Part shown: positions 1 through 6,321 of the stretch, in pieces
Layout of the letters: each line of letters starts with the position of its first letter
Numbering within the stretch: position 1 is the stretch's first letter
DNA from: Verrucomicrobiales bacterium
GTDB lineage: Bacteria; Verrucomicrobiota; Verrucomicrobiia; Verrucomicrobiales; DEV007
DNA length: 6,988 bases
Direction of reading: 5' to 3'
Assembly: GCA_023253615.1 (NCBI GenBank)
Contig: JALRFZ010000263.1
Coordinates: 1 to 6,988 of the forward strand
Notes under the pieces: model-generated
What the model was told of the DNA's origin: nothing
Seen by the model: only the letters and a program-made list of their open reading frames with translations
Databases searched by the model: none
Program-made: the position numbers and the translations under genes

Positions 1-1015
1 GCCGGTCGAGACGGACCCACGCGGCGAGAGTCAATTGCGGCCAGTCGCGACCACCGCCCACGTCGAGGGCAAGGTGATCGCCGGCCTCGACAAACTCCAT
101 CGCGCGCGATCCGGGCCAACGGCCCTGCACCTGGCGGAACACGCCGGAGGCGGCGGCAGACTCTTCAAACGTCAGCAACGCGATCAAGGCCGGATCCTCG
201 CGGAGGGCGGCGTTCGCGGCGGCGGCGCGGGACTCCTGCCCGGCTTCGAGCGCGGCGCGGAGCGAACTCATTTCCTCTCCCTCGATGAAGGCGGCGTTGC
301 GGAGTTCGCGACCATCCCCTGCCCCGCCCCGCATCGCGTAGGCCTCGCCACCGCGCAGGCTCAGTGGATCGGAAGTGCCGTCGAGTTGCGCGACGACCTC
401 GCCCTCGAAGACGTGAATCTCGGAGCGTCCTTGTCCGGTCACATCAATGCCAAAACGCGTCCCGAGGTCCACCGCATCGCCGTCGGGAGTGATCACGGTG
501 AAACCCTTGGCCGGAGGCGGCACCTCGGCGGAGAGACGCCCCGTCTCCAGATGCAAACGCTGCGCCGATTCAAAGCGGAACACCGCCGGCGCTTCGATGA
601 CCAACTCGGCCCCGCGGCGGGTCCGCAGTTTCACGGTGCCGTCGGCGATGCGGTGTGCTTCGCTCTTCACCCGCAGACCGGGCACGAGCCCGGCACTGCC
701 GGTCTGTTCCTCGACGACGGCATACGCCCCGCCTTTACCCTGCCAAAACCACAACACCGACATCGCGATCATGACGGACGCGGCGAAGGCGGCATTCGTT
801 TTCCAAAGGGCACGCTTCGCCACCGCAAGCACCGACGGCTCCGATTCCCGCGCCTGTGCGAGCGCGGCGAGGCTGCTGTCGAGATTCAACCACTCGGCGA
901 ACTCGCGACGCAGCGCGGCATCGGACTCGAGCGCGGCATTCAGCGCCGCCATCTCTTCGGCCGCGATGCTGCCGTCGAGGTAACGCTGCAAAAGCGCTTC
1001 AAAACCCGCGTTCAT
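1..1015 (-). CDS. FecR-type membrane-anchored anti-sigma regulator with LamG-like domain (3' end outside window)
   Basis: Reading from the ATG at 1015 the frame stays open for 338 codons to the window edge. Residues 5-55 are helical and acidic, like the cytosolic sigma-binding part of FecR proteins. One transmembrane segment lies at about 73-91. Residues 125-225 form the FecR domain, with the hallmark [19 protein letters not shown] (172-190) followed by [10 protein letters not shown] (201-210). From about 277 the sequence (LLTFEES, later [11 protein letters not shown] at 328-338) looks like the first strands of a LamG/concanavalin-A-like domain, which would lie outside the inner membrane and bind carbohydrate or another ligand. 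Its start overlaps the sigma stop codon by four bases (ATGA), so the two are translationally coupled. I infer that it inhibits or transduces a signal to that sigma factor. FecR is confident; LamG is likely but cut off. Confidence 0.88.
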   Translation of the reverse strand, partial: MNAGFEALLQRYLDGSIAAEEMAALNAALESDAALRREFAEWLNLDSSLAALAQARESEPSVLAVAKRALWKTNAAFAASVMIAMSVLWFWQGKGGAYAVVEEQTGSAGLVPGLRVKSEAHRIADGTVKLRTRRGAELVIEAPAVFRFESAQRLHLETGRLSAEVPPPAKGFTVITPDGDAVDLGTRFGIDVTGQGRSEIHVFEGEVVAQLDGTSDPLSLRGGEAYAMRGGAGDGRELRNAAFIEGEEMSSLRAALEAGQESRAAAANAALREDPALIALLTFEESAAASGVFRQVQGRWPGSRAMEFVEAGDHLALDVGGGRDWPQLTLAAWVRLDR

Positions 1016-1545
1016 GACCACTCCTCCTTCGCGAGGTTCCGGCGGATGCAATCGAGGAGCAGCTTCCGCATCCGGTAGAGCCATTGGTAAAATCCCGGCT
1101 CGCTGCGTCCGCTCTCGCGGGCGAGGTGGGCGATGTGCGCGCCCGGCTCGTAGGCGCGAAGGAGCAAATCGCGCTGGCCGGGAGCGACCTCGACGATGCA
1201 GCGCTCCAGCGCCTCGCGCTGCCGCGCGAGACGGGGCTCGGCGGACACGGCCTCCTCGCCGAACTTCTCGACGGCCTTTTCGCTCAGCACGAGGCGGTCG
1301 CGTCCCTTGTCACGCAGCCAGCCGAGCACCTCGAAACGCGCCACCCCGAAAGCCCACGCTCTGAAATTGCCGTCTTCGCGGAAGGATTCGAACTTTTCCC
1401 ACAACACCACCGAGACCTCCTGCATGATGTCATCGGCATCGGCCCGCGACGGCACCAGCCGCCGCACGAATCCGCGGATCGCCGCCTCGTTGGCGGTGAA
1501 CTGGCGGAGGAAAGCACGGTGACGGCTGGCTTCTTCGGGAGACAT
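1012..1545 (-). CDS. ECF-type RNA polymerase sigma factor (Rhodopirellula/Verrucomicrobium-like family)
   Basis: A 177-residue sigma-70 family factor of normal ECF size. Region 2 spans about residues 20-85: [19 protein letters not shown] (26-44) is the core-binding helix with the usual DxxDxxQE-like acidic pattern, and [20 protein letters not shown] (61-80) matches the region 2.3/2.4 part that melts and reads the -10 element. Region 4, a helix-turn-helix for the -35 element, is about residues 113-171 (LLLRAYEP, then [24 protein letters not shown]). The [10 protein letters not shown] wording and the downstream FecR/LamG gene recall the family first defined in Rhodopirellula and Verrucomicrobium. 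The ATG at 1545 has only a weak, distant purine stretch (AAAAGG, 12 bases away). It is probably held inactive by the coupled FecR protein; its target promoters are unknown. Confidence 0.93.
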   Translation of the reverse strand: MSPEEASRHRAFLRQFTANEAAIRGFVRRLVPSRADADDIMQEVSVVLWEKFESFREDGNFRAWAFGVARFEVLGWLRDKGRDRLVLSEKAVEKFGEEAVSAEPRLARQREALERCIVEVAPGQRDLLLRAYEPGAHIAHLARESGRSEPGFYQWLYRMRKLLLDCIRRNLAKEEWS

Positions 1546-1591
1546 GGACGGGGTTCGCCTTTTATCTCCGAAACCGACGGGACTTTAACGG

Positions 1592-1618
1592 AAAAAAACA
1601 CCGGGATGGAGCCAGCCC
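1592..1618 (-). terminator. Possible intrinsic terminator after vapC
   Basis: Eleven bases past the toxin stop codon, the minus strand carries an imperfect stem (GGGCTGGCTCCATCCC, 1618-1603, with GGG/CCC and TG/CA pairs around one mismatch) followed after four bases by seven T residues (1598-1592). The stem is weak, but the T-tract is the longest in the window and sits where toxin-antitoxin transcription should end before the sigma gene. The 83-base gap (1546-1628) must also hold the sigma promoter, for which I see no convincing consensus. Confidence 0.42.
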
Positions 1619-1628
1619 TCCGCGCGGA

Positions 1629-2057
1629 TCAGAATCCGAGAAGGGCCGCGGCGGTCTTCATCCGAAGATCGGTGCTGAGGACCCGCTCACAGAGGGCGAG
1701 CCGGGCGGTGGCAAGATGCAGACCATCCAAAGTCCGCAGAGGAACGGAAGGCTGGTGATTGAAACAGATCCGGGCCACACGTCTCGATTCTTCAATGACG
1801 TCGCTGCCAACGGGATAAAGATGGATTCTTCCCCTCTCCACGTCCTCGAGAAACTCCTCGAACAGACTCTCCGGCGATCGGGTCCCGGTTTCGCCCCGTG
1901 CCCACTTTTGCTGAAGGGCGAAGAATAACTCGGCTTCGAGCAGCGATGAGCTGCGAAGCGGTTCCGCCTCTTTTGAAAGAGCTTCGAGAAACACTTCGGA
2001 GTCGGATTCCCGACAGTAGAGTTTCACCACACAACTGGTGTCCCAATAAGAGGCCAT
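1629..2057 (-). CDS. vapC: PIN-domain toxin ribonuclease, VapC family
   Basis: A 142-residue PIN-domain protein of typical VapC length. The four acidic residues of the metal-dependent RNase site are visible: Asp6 (SYWDTSCVVKLY), Glu43 (LLEAELFFAL), Asp111 (LRTLDGLHLATA) and Asp130 (LSTDLRMKTAA). The family cleaves specific RNAs, often tRNA or rRNA, and stops translation when not bound by the antitoxin. I chose the ATG at 2057 because it puts the first catalytic Asp at residue 6 as usual and overlaps the antitoxin stop by one base (TGATG), giving translational coupling; the longer reading from 2153 adds a basic, non-conserved tail that is the antitoxin gene in another frame. All catalytic residues are present, so the toxin appears intact. 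The RNA target cannot be predicted. Confidence 0.9.
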   Translation of the reverse strand: MASYWDTSCVVKLYCRESDSEVFLEALSKEAEPLRSSSLLEAELFFALQQKWARGETGTRSPESLFEEFLEDVERGRIHLYPVGSDVIEESRRVARICFNHQPSVPLRTLDGLHLATARLALCERVLSTDLRMKTAAALLGF

Positions 2058-2305
2058 CAAAAACGATCCTCTCGAAGTTCGTCGAGAATCTCGCCGGATG
2101 AGTCGGTTCCCATCGCCTGCCCTTCGAGGATGCGACGGCGGTCCGCCGCCCAAGAGCGCAGATCAGGCTTGCCCGCGGAAGTCTTCACCGGCACCAATCT
2201 CGCCGTCGGCTCACCTCTCACGGTGATCACGACCTCTTCCCCTTCGAGGGCTTTGGCCAACAATTCGCTCAACCGGGCCTTGGATTCGCGGACGCTGACA
2301 ATCAT
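2057..2305 (-). CDS. vapB: Phd/YefM-family antitoxin paired with VapC
   Basis: An 82-residue antitoxin. The N-terminal half (MIVSVRESKARLSELLAKAL, then EEVVITVRGEPTARLVPV up to residue 40) is the Phd/YefM DNA-binding fold: a strand, two helices with the LSELL motif, and the strand-turn ITVRGEPTARLVP typical of the family. Residues 41-82 are hydrophilic and acidic toward the end (SGEILDELRED), the part expected to be disordered until it wraps around the toxin active site. It should neutralise the downstream PIN toxin and repress its own promoter. It begins 55 bases after the metallophosphatase stop codon with no terminator between them, so some read-through is possible. No Shine-Dalgarno sequence is visible before the ATG. 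The symbol reflects its pairing with VapC; by fold it is Phd-like. Confidence 0.9.
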   Translation of the reverse strand: MIVSVRESKARLSELLAKALEGEEVVITVRGEPTARLVPVKTSAGKPDLRSWAADRRRILEGQAMGTDSSGEILDELREDRF

Positions 2306-2314
2306 GTGGTCACA
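2305..2314. promoter_or_regulatory. Candidate antitoxin operator palindrome
   Basis: TGTGGTCACA is a TGTG/CACA inverted repeat with a two-base centre. It overlaps the A of the antitoxin start codon and most of a -10-like hexamer, the right place for autorepression. It resembles the small TGTACA-centred palindromes reported for Phd/YefM operators. Ten-base imperfect palindromes occur by chance, so the support is position plus family knowledge. Confidence 0.35.
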
Positions 2315-2340
2315 GTAGTGCCGCTGGTTGCCGGGCGCAA
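2312..2340 (-). promoter_or_regulatory. Possible vapBC promoter with leaderless start
   Basis: On the minus strand TTGCGC (2340-2335) is separated by 17 bases from TACTGT (2317-2312), which ends six bases before the antitoxin ATG. The -10 matches TATAAT at four of six positions; the -35 matches only at TTG. Transcription would begin at or next to the start codon. Confidence 0.3.
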
Positions 2341-2360
2341 CGCTATTCGTCCCCTCCCCT

Positions 2361-3392
2361 TCACGGCACCCTCAACTCCCGCAACGCCACCGCCTCTTCG
2401 ATCACCACCTTTCCCTCGAGATCCCGGACGCGGAGGTGGATCACCGTCTCCTCCCCTTTCCATTCGATCGCGACCTCGCCGAAGTTCTCGCGGTGCCAGG
2501 TATTGGGCGAGGCGCGCTTCGTATTCTCCGTCGGGGTGCCTCGCTCGTGGAGTTGGTTGAAACTGCTCGAGGTGAGATCCCGGATCGGATACGGCACGCC
2601 CTCGTGCTCGACCGACAATTCGGCCCAATGACGGTCGCCGCTGAGGACAATGACGCCGTTCGCCTTTGTTTTCGCGATCAAGTCGTAGAACCGCTTCTGC
2701 TCGAGCGGTAGATTGGCCCAGGTCTCCTGCCCCGCCGCCGAGGCGACGAGCTGGATGCTGGAAACGACGAGCCGGACCTCGGCCGGTTTCTTCAATTCCT
2801 CCTCGAGCCAGGCCCATTGCGCCTCGCCCAGCATCGTGATCGAGGGATCGTCGCTGGGATACCACGATCCACCGAGCCGCTTCTCGCCCTTCTTCAAAGG
2901 GCCGCGAAAGTAGCGCGTGTCGAGCATCAGGACCTGGATGCGCTTCCCGGGCTCTCCGTAGATCGCACTTTCGTAGACGCCGGGTCGCGACCGTCTCGGT
3001 GAATCGGCGGGATCCTTCCAGAAGTCGACGAAGATCCTCTGCGCCTCGTCGCGCGGGGTGTATTCGGCACCGCCGTCGTTGACGCCGTAATCATGGTCGT
3101 CCCAGGTCGCGTGGACAGGAGCGGCGGCGCGCAGCTTCTGGAAATCCGGCTTCGCTCCGAGCACCTCGTATTTTGCCTGCATCTCCCCCATGTCAAAGGT
3201 GTCGGCGTAGATGTTGTCGCCGAGGAAGAGGAGCAGTTCGGGGCGATGTTGGAGCATCGTTTCGAAGATGGGCGAAGGATCGTTTTGCTTGAGGCACGAT
3301 CCGAAGAGGATGCGCGAGACGGGGCGGGTGTCTTCGGCAGGGGCGGCAGGAACCAGAAGCGAAACGAGCAGGACGGTGGTCAGCAACTTCAT
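2361..3392 (-). CDS. Exported PhoD-like metallophosphatase (alkaline phosphatase D family)
   Basis: A 343-residue secreted phosphoesterase. The N-terminus MKLLTTVLLVSLLVPAAPA is a Sec-type signal peptide, cut probably before EDTRP; no twin-arginine is present. Family motifs follow in order: GSC (31-33), LGDNIYAD (56-63), WDDHDYG (97-103), DTRYF (158-162) and SGDRHWAE (251-258). Cys33, Asp59 and Tyr62 have the spacing of the iron ligands of Bacillus subtilis PhoD; the Asp/His clusters would hold the remaining metals. It should release phosphate from phosphodi- or monoesters outside the inner membrane; the substrate is unknown. It is much shorter than classical PhoD and lacks the N-terminal PhoD_N domain. 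An upstream in-frame start at 3428 would put 12 polar residues before the signal peptide, so the ATG at 3392 is preferred. No Shine-Dalgarno is seen. It is a single gene, 98 bases after its upstream neighbour. Confidence 0.88.
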   Translation of the reverse strand: MKLLTTVLLVSLLVPAAPAEDTRPVSRILFGSCLKQNDPSPIFETMLQHRPELLLFLGDNIYADTFDMGEMQAKYEVLGAKPDFQKLRAAAPVHATWDDHDYGVNDGGAEYTPRDEAQRIFVDFWKDPADSPRRSRPGVYESAIYGEPGKRIQVLMLDTRYFRGPLKKGEKRLGGSWYPSDDPSITMLGEAQWAWLEEELKKPAEVRLVVSSIQLVASAAGQETWANLPLEQKRFYDLIAKTKANGVIVLSGDRHWAELSVEHEGVPYPIRDLTSSSFNQLHERGTPTENTKRASPNTWHRENFGEVAIEWKGEETVIHLRVRDLEGKVVIEEAVALRELRVP

Positions 3393-3399
3393 GTGGTAA

Positions 3400-3428
3400 A
3401 ATTGAACCGGTTTGGGGCGCGGGGTCAA
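3400..3428 (-). promoter_or_regulatory. Possible promoter of the metallophosphatase gene
   Basis: TTGACC (3428-3423, five of six consensus bases) is followed after 17 bases by TCAATT (3405-3400, three of six). The hexamer ends seven bases before the ATG at 3392, so the transcript would have little or no leader, consistent with the missing ribosome binding site. Confidence 0.35.
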
Positions 3429-3490
3429 ACTGCTTGCCTCTCGTCATGCTGTCACAGAATGATTTTGCGACGCGTAGAAACACCGCAGGA

Positions 3491-3967
3491 TCAGGAGAGG
3501 TCGCCTCTCTGCTGGGCATCACGGAAGAGCGCGATTTGGTCTTCTTTCAATCGGCCTTTTTGTTCGGGGTTTTTCGAAAGCCATTCACGAAACCTCTCGC
3601 TATCGCTTTCCGTGAGCGTGGTGACTGGATCGACAGGCTCGATGGGAATGGCAGGTCGATGATCTCTCTTCCGAGAGGTTTCGTCCGGATGCGACGGACT
3701 CTCACTCATCAGCAAGCGATGGAGGGTTGCGCCACCCAACAATGTGTAAAAAGCCATGGCACCGTAAAAGCCCGTCACCAGGAAGAGTGGCCCGAGCACG
3801 CCGGAGCCCTTTCCGAAGGGGTTTCCCGGATTGACGGATCCCAGGTTTCCCATCATGGAAAACGCCGCGAAGAACTGGAAGACTCCGACAACGGTTTGAT
3901 AGAGAAAAAACACGCCAATCAAGCGCACCAGTACCCAGCATAGCTGGCTTTTTGAAATGGGGTTCAT
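3491..3967 (-). CDS. Hypothetical two-helix membrane protein
   Basis: I do not recognise this 158-residue protein. It has two hydrophobic segments, about residues 11-37 (rich in Phe and Val) and 57-86, joined by a short glycine/asparagine loop (NLGSVNPGNPFGKGSG, 41-56). A hydrophilic tail follows (87-158): a proline-rich linker (PAIPIEPVDPV, 105-115) and a charged, probably helical end containing FREWLSKNPEQKGRLKEDQI (126-145). With both termini most likely in the cytoplasm, the tail could be a docking or regulatory segment. Its DNA is visibly more A+T-rich than that of its neighbours, so recent acquisition or relaxed selection is possible. The ATG at 3967 begins the hydrophobic reading frame and overlaps the stop of a four-codon upstream frame. 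Coding status rests on the long open frame and coherent membrane topology. Confidence 0.68.
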   Translation of the reverse strand: MNPISKSQLCWVLVRLIGVFFLYQTVVGVFQFFAAFSMMGNLGSVNPGNPFGKGSGVLGPLFLVTGFYGAMAFYTLLGGATLHRLLMSESPSHPDETSRKRDHRPAIPIEPVDPVTTLTESDSERFREWLSKNPEQKGRLKEDQIALFRDAQQRGDLS

Positions 3968-3978
3968 TCGTCGTTCAT
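3964..3978 (-). other. Four-codon upstream reading frame (MNDE) overlapping the membrane-protein start
   Basis: ATG AAC GAC GAA TGA runs directly into the start of the membrane-protein gene, the two sharing ATGA (3967-3964). This could couple initiation of the main frame to translation of a minimal leader. No ribosome binding site precedes either ATG, so it may be chance; I see only the arrangement. Confidence 0.25.
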
Positions 3979-4022
3979 GGTAGTGACGCGGGCAGATAAG
4001 TGAAAGAACGATTTCATCTGAC

Positions 4023-4040
4023 CGCGGACTTTGGACCGCG
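4023..4040 (-). terminator. Hairpin downstream of the Uma2 gene, possibly a terminator
   Basis: The arms CGCGG and CCGCG (4023-4027 and 4036-4040) form a 5-bp G+C-rich stem with an eight-base loop, 33 bases after the nuclease stop codon. No T-tract follows on the minus strand, so any termination would be weak or factor-dependent. The rest of the 105-base gap (3968-4072) contains nothing else I can name. Confidence 0.22.
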
Positions 4041-4072
4041 CACCCAAGTGGCCAAGGCGGAGACCTGTTTCC

Positions 4073-4621
4073 TCACCCGATCCGGGTTGGAAACTCCGGC
4101 ACCAAAACCGAGCGCTCCGCGGCCTCCCCCTCGGGACCGTGGAAGAAGCGCATCACCCCGTCCTTTTCGCAGAACCAGACCTCCTTGGCCCCCTCCTCGA
4201 AGTAGAGAGCCTTCTTTTCAGCAAGTTCGCCACGGGTGTTGGAGGGAGACCAGACTTCGACACAGATCTCGGGACATTCCAAAAAGCAAACGCCACCGCC
4301 GTAGCGCTCCCAGAGTTCCGCCGAGCACCAGGCCACGTCCACGGCCTTCACGCCCTCGCGGGTGGAGACAGGGCACTCGGAGATGACCTCGCCGGAGGGG
4401 ATCAGATTACCGAGATATCTTGCAAGGCGGCTTTGCTTGTTTCCGTGGCTCGGGGCGGGTGGCGGTGACATGATCATCTGACCGTGACGGTCGGTTTCAA
4501 TCCGGAAATCAAGGGCCGCGAGGGCGGCATCCCCCACGAGCCTCTCCCAAACCGCGAGGTTGAAAGCGTGGTAATCCGTATCGGCCAGTTCGGTCGCGGG
4601 ATAGTCCAGCACGGTGCTCAT
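4073..4621 (-). CDS. Uma2-family PD-(D/E)XK endonuclease-like protein (DUF820)
   Basis: A 182-residue protein of normal Uma2 length. The fold is recognised from MIMSPPPAPSHG (49-60), the family's early metal-site region; VDVAWCS (94-100), carrying the catalytic Asp95; ICVEVWSPSNTRGELAEKKA (119-138), carrying Glu122 in the family's EVxSPS signature with the downstream Lys136/Lys137; and YFEEGAKEVWFC (140-151). Position 124, where classical PD-(D/E)XK enzymes have Lys, is Trp; in Uma2 proteins the helix lysine is thought to take that role. Such proteins are abundant in cyanobacteria and PVC bacteria, and their biological role is poorly defined; no partner gene suggests one here. The ATG at 4621 has no Shine-Dalgarno but is preceded by a plausible promoter. 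It lies 58 bases after the lipoprotein stop codon and appears to be its own transcription unit. Confidence 0.87.
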   Translation of the reverse strand: MSTVLDYPATELADTDYHAFNLAVWERLVGDAALAALDFRIETDRHGQMIMSPPPAPSHGNKQSRLARYLGNLIPSGEVISECPVSTREGVKAVDVAWCSAELWERYGGGVCFLECPEICVEVWSPSNTRGELAEKKALYFEEGAKEVWFCEKDGVMRFFHGPEGEAAERSVLVPEFPTRIG

Positions 4622-4627
4622 GCCGAT

Positions 4628-4655
4628 AGTCTAACACGGAGGGGACGAATGGCAA
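4628..4655 (-). promoter_or_regulatory. Possible Uma2 gene promoter with leaderless start
   Basis: TTGCCA (4655-4650, five of six consensus bases) and TAGACT (4633-4628, four of six) are 16 bases apart; the second ends six bases before the ATG at 4621. This is the best promoter match in the window and again puts the transcription start at the start codon. Confidence 0.42.
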
Positions 4656-4679
4656 TGACCCGAACAAGCGCCCCCAAGA

Positions 4680-6308
4680 TCAATCGGGACGCCCGCCGAG
4701 GGATCGGATCGCCTTGTCGAGGGTCTCGCGGATTCGTTCCTCGCTTTCGACTTCGCGAGCCTGTCGCAGCCCCTCGAGATCCGCGGCGTCACAGATCCTT
4801 CCGGCTTGGGACGCGGCGGCGCTACGCACGAATTCATCGGAGTCGGCGAGCAAAGCCAGGATCGCTTTTCTCGCTTCCGGCTTTGCGAGGCGGTGAACTT
4901 TCCAAGCGGCGGCGCGGCGCGTCCCGGCATCGTCGTGGGAAAGCCCCTTTCGGACGAATTCCGGGGCGTCCTCGGCCTCGTCGAGAAAGGTGTAGAGGTT
5001 GCCCAACTCCGAACCGCGTTGCTCCGAGGTCGCGGATTCACCGAGAAGGAATTCGATCCGCCTTCTCACGAGAGGCTGGAGCTGCGGCGATTCGTAGTTG
5101 GAGAGTAGGTGCGCGGCATAGTGGCCGTCCAGTTCCGGCTCGAGAAAACGCGCCTCGACCAAGGGTAGGACGACCTCGGATGTGTGGCCGTTTCCCTGAA
5201 GTTCAAGGATGGCCCGGCACCAAAAGTTCCATTGCCCGGTGGCCTCCGGCCCCTGGCGCGCGAACTCGGCGAAGACCCGGTCGATCTCCGATGGCGAAGG
5301 CTTCGCTCCCTCCCTGTTCGCATTTTCCGCGATCTCGAGCGCCCATGCGACGGAACCTTCAACAGCCGGAAGTTCGCCTTCCTCGAGCCAATCCTCCCCG
5401 AGGCGGACGATTCGTCCACCTTGAAACGAGAGCATTTTTCTTTCGAACCATCCCGAACCGTCTTCCGAGAACTCCTCGCGGACGTAAACGAGTCGGCCAT
5501 TTTCAGTGCGGTCCGGCTCACCGAGCAGAGCGAGGACTTCACCTTGTTCCATGCCTAGCCGAAGCCAGCCGAAACCGGCTGCTTTCCCCCTTCGTTCCTG
5601 CGTGAGTGAATGCCAGTCGGCGGCACTCCGCGGCGAGGGCTCGATAAGTCGGAGCGAGGATGCGATGCGGCAGTACGCCTCGCGGGTTAGCGCGGAATGG
5701 GTCCATTCGAAGAGGATCGCCCGATGCGTGCCGTTGATCGCCTGCACCTTCTTGACGGTCCCGTCGCGCAACAAACTGAATTCGCGAAGATTCCCGTCGG
5801 CGGCGTGAAAGGCCTGCCATACAACCTGACCGCAGAAGCAGATGCCCTCGTCGAACCAATCGCTCTTCGAGACCAGAATCAGACCATAGGGGAGATCGTC
5901 ACCCACCGTGATCCGGTAGGCATACTCGAATCGGTGGTCGGTCGTGCCCATCACGGATCCGACGACCCGCAGCAACGCGCCTTGTCCGGGTGTGATCCGG
6001 GTGACGACGACGAGTGGATCATCGGGAATCTCGAAGCGCACCCGTTCATCGGACCACTCCCGCCACGGACCTTCCGCCGTCCGGGAAAACACCGCGAGTT
6101 CCTCTTCGGAAAGACCCTCGTCGTCCTGTTCCGAGGGCTTTTCCGGGGCGCGATCTCCCGTGGAGCCGTCCATCTCCGACAGCAGGCCGAGGGCGGTTTC
6201 GAGGGAGTCGCCTTCGCGGACAATTTCCGTGATTTCGGGTGGCTTGCCGCAGCCGCCAAGAGCAAGCGCGACGGCACCGACCAGAATGCGAAATCGGCCT
6301 CCAAACAT
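4680..6308 (-). CDS. Large predicted lipoprotein with BamE/SmpA-like segment and C-terminal HEAT-like repeats
   Basis: From the ATG at 6308 the product has 542 residues. MFGGRFRILVGAVALALGGC is a lipoprotein signal with lipobox LGGC, so Cys20 is probably lipidated and the protein anchored in the periplasm. A low-complexity acidic linker follows (about 44-72). Residues 75-220 are mixed strand-like sequence with two close cysteines (ICFCGQ, about 156-161) and no family I recognise. Residues 249-302 (LRLGMEQGEVLALLGEPD, then MLSFQGGRIVRL) resemble the LGMxxxEVxxLLGxP motif of the SmpA/OmlA-BamE fold. Residues about 443-542 contain two or three alpha-helical HEAT-like repeats (DDAGTRRAAAWKVHRLAK; DSDEFVRSAAASQAGRI). 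A protein-binding scaffold is likely; the function is unknown. A longer start (TTG at 6350) would put 14 polar residues ahead of the signal and is less likely. Confidence 0.8.
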   Translation of the reverse strand: MFGGRFRILVGAVALALGGCGKPPEITEIVREGDSLETALGLLSEMDGSTGDRAPEKPSEQDDEGLSEEELAVFSRTAEGPWREWSDERVRFEIPDDPLVVVTRITPGQGALLRVVGSVMGTTDHRFEYAYRITVGDDLPYGLILVSKSDWFDEGICFCGQVVWQAFHAADGNLREFSLLRDGTVKKVQAINGTHRAILFEWTHSALTREAYCRIASSLRLIEPSPRSAADWHSLTQERRGKAAGFGWLRLGMEQGEVLALLGEPDRTENGRLVYVREEFSEDGSGWFERKMLSFQGGRIVRLGEDWLEEGELPAVEGSVAWALEIAENANREGAKPSPSEIDRVFAEFARQGPEATGQWNFWCRAILELQGNGHTSEVVLPLVEARFLEPELDGHYAAHLLSNYESPQLQPLVRRRIEFLLGESATSEQRGSELGNLYTFLDEAEDAPEFVRKGLSHDDAGTRRAAAWKVHRLAKPEARKAILALLADSDEFVRSAAASQAGRICDAADLEGLRQAREVESEERIRETLDKAIRSLGGRPD

Positions 6309-6315
6309 CAGTTGA

Positions 6316-6321
6316 ACTCTA
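6316..6321 (-). promoter_or_regulatory. Possible -10 element of the lipoprotein gene
   Basis: TAGAGT matches TATAAT at four positions and ends seven bases before the ATG at 6308, as at the other candidate leaderless starts. No matching -35 is seen at 16-18 bases. Just upstream, GTTTC/GAAAC (6325-6338) forms a small inverted repeat of unknown meaning. Confidence 0.25.

Noticed and set aside
35..1078. Long plus-strand open frame of 347 codons
   Set aside because: It is antisense to the FecR/LamG gene, rich in Arg, His and Gly with no recognisable domain, and arises from high G+C codon bias of the true minus-strand frame.
2058..2153. N-terminal extension of the PIN toxin by 32 residues
   Set aside because: This stretch is the antitoxin 3' end in another frame, and the family's first catalytic Asp normally lies within the first ten residues, as it does from the ATG at 2057.
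3093..3943. Plus-strand frames of 169-189 codons opposite the phosphatase and membrane-protein genes
   Set aside because: Composition is incoherent, while the minus-strand products show clear motifs or membrane topology.
2057..4621. A defence island built from the toxin-antitoxin pair and the Uma2 nuclease
   Set aside because: The genes are separated by a phosphatase and a membrane protein, have separate likely promoters, and no recombinase, methylase or phage gene is near.
4484..5605. Plus-strand open frame of 373 codons
   Set aside because: Very Arg/Pro-rich with no motif, and antisense to the HEAT-repeat lipoprotein and the Uma2 start; a shadow frame.
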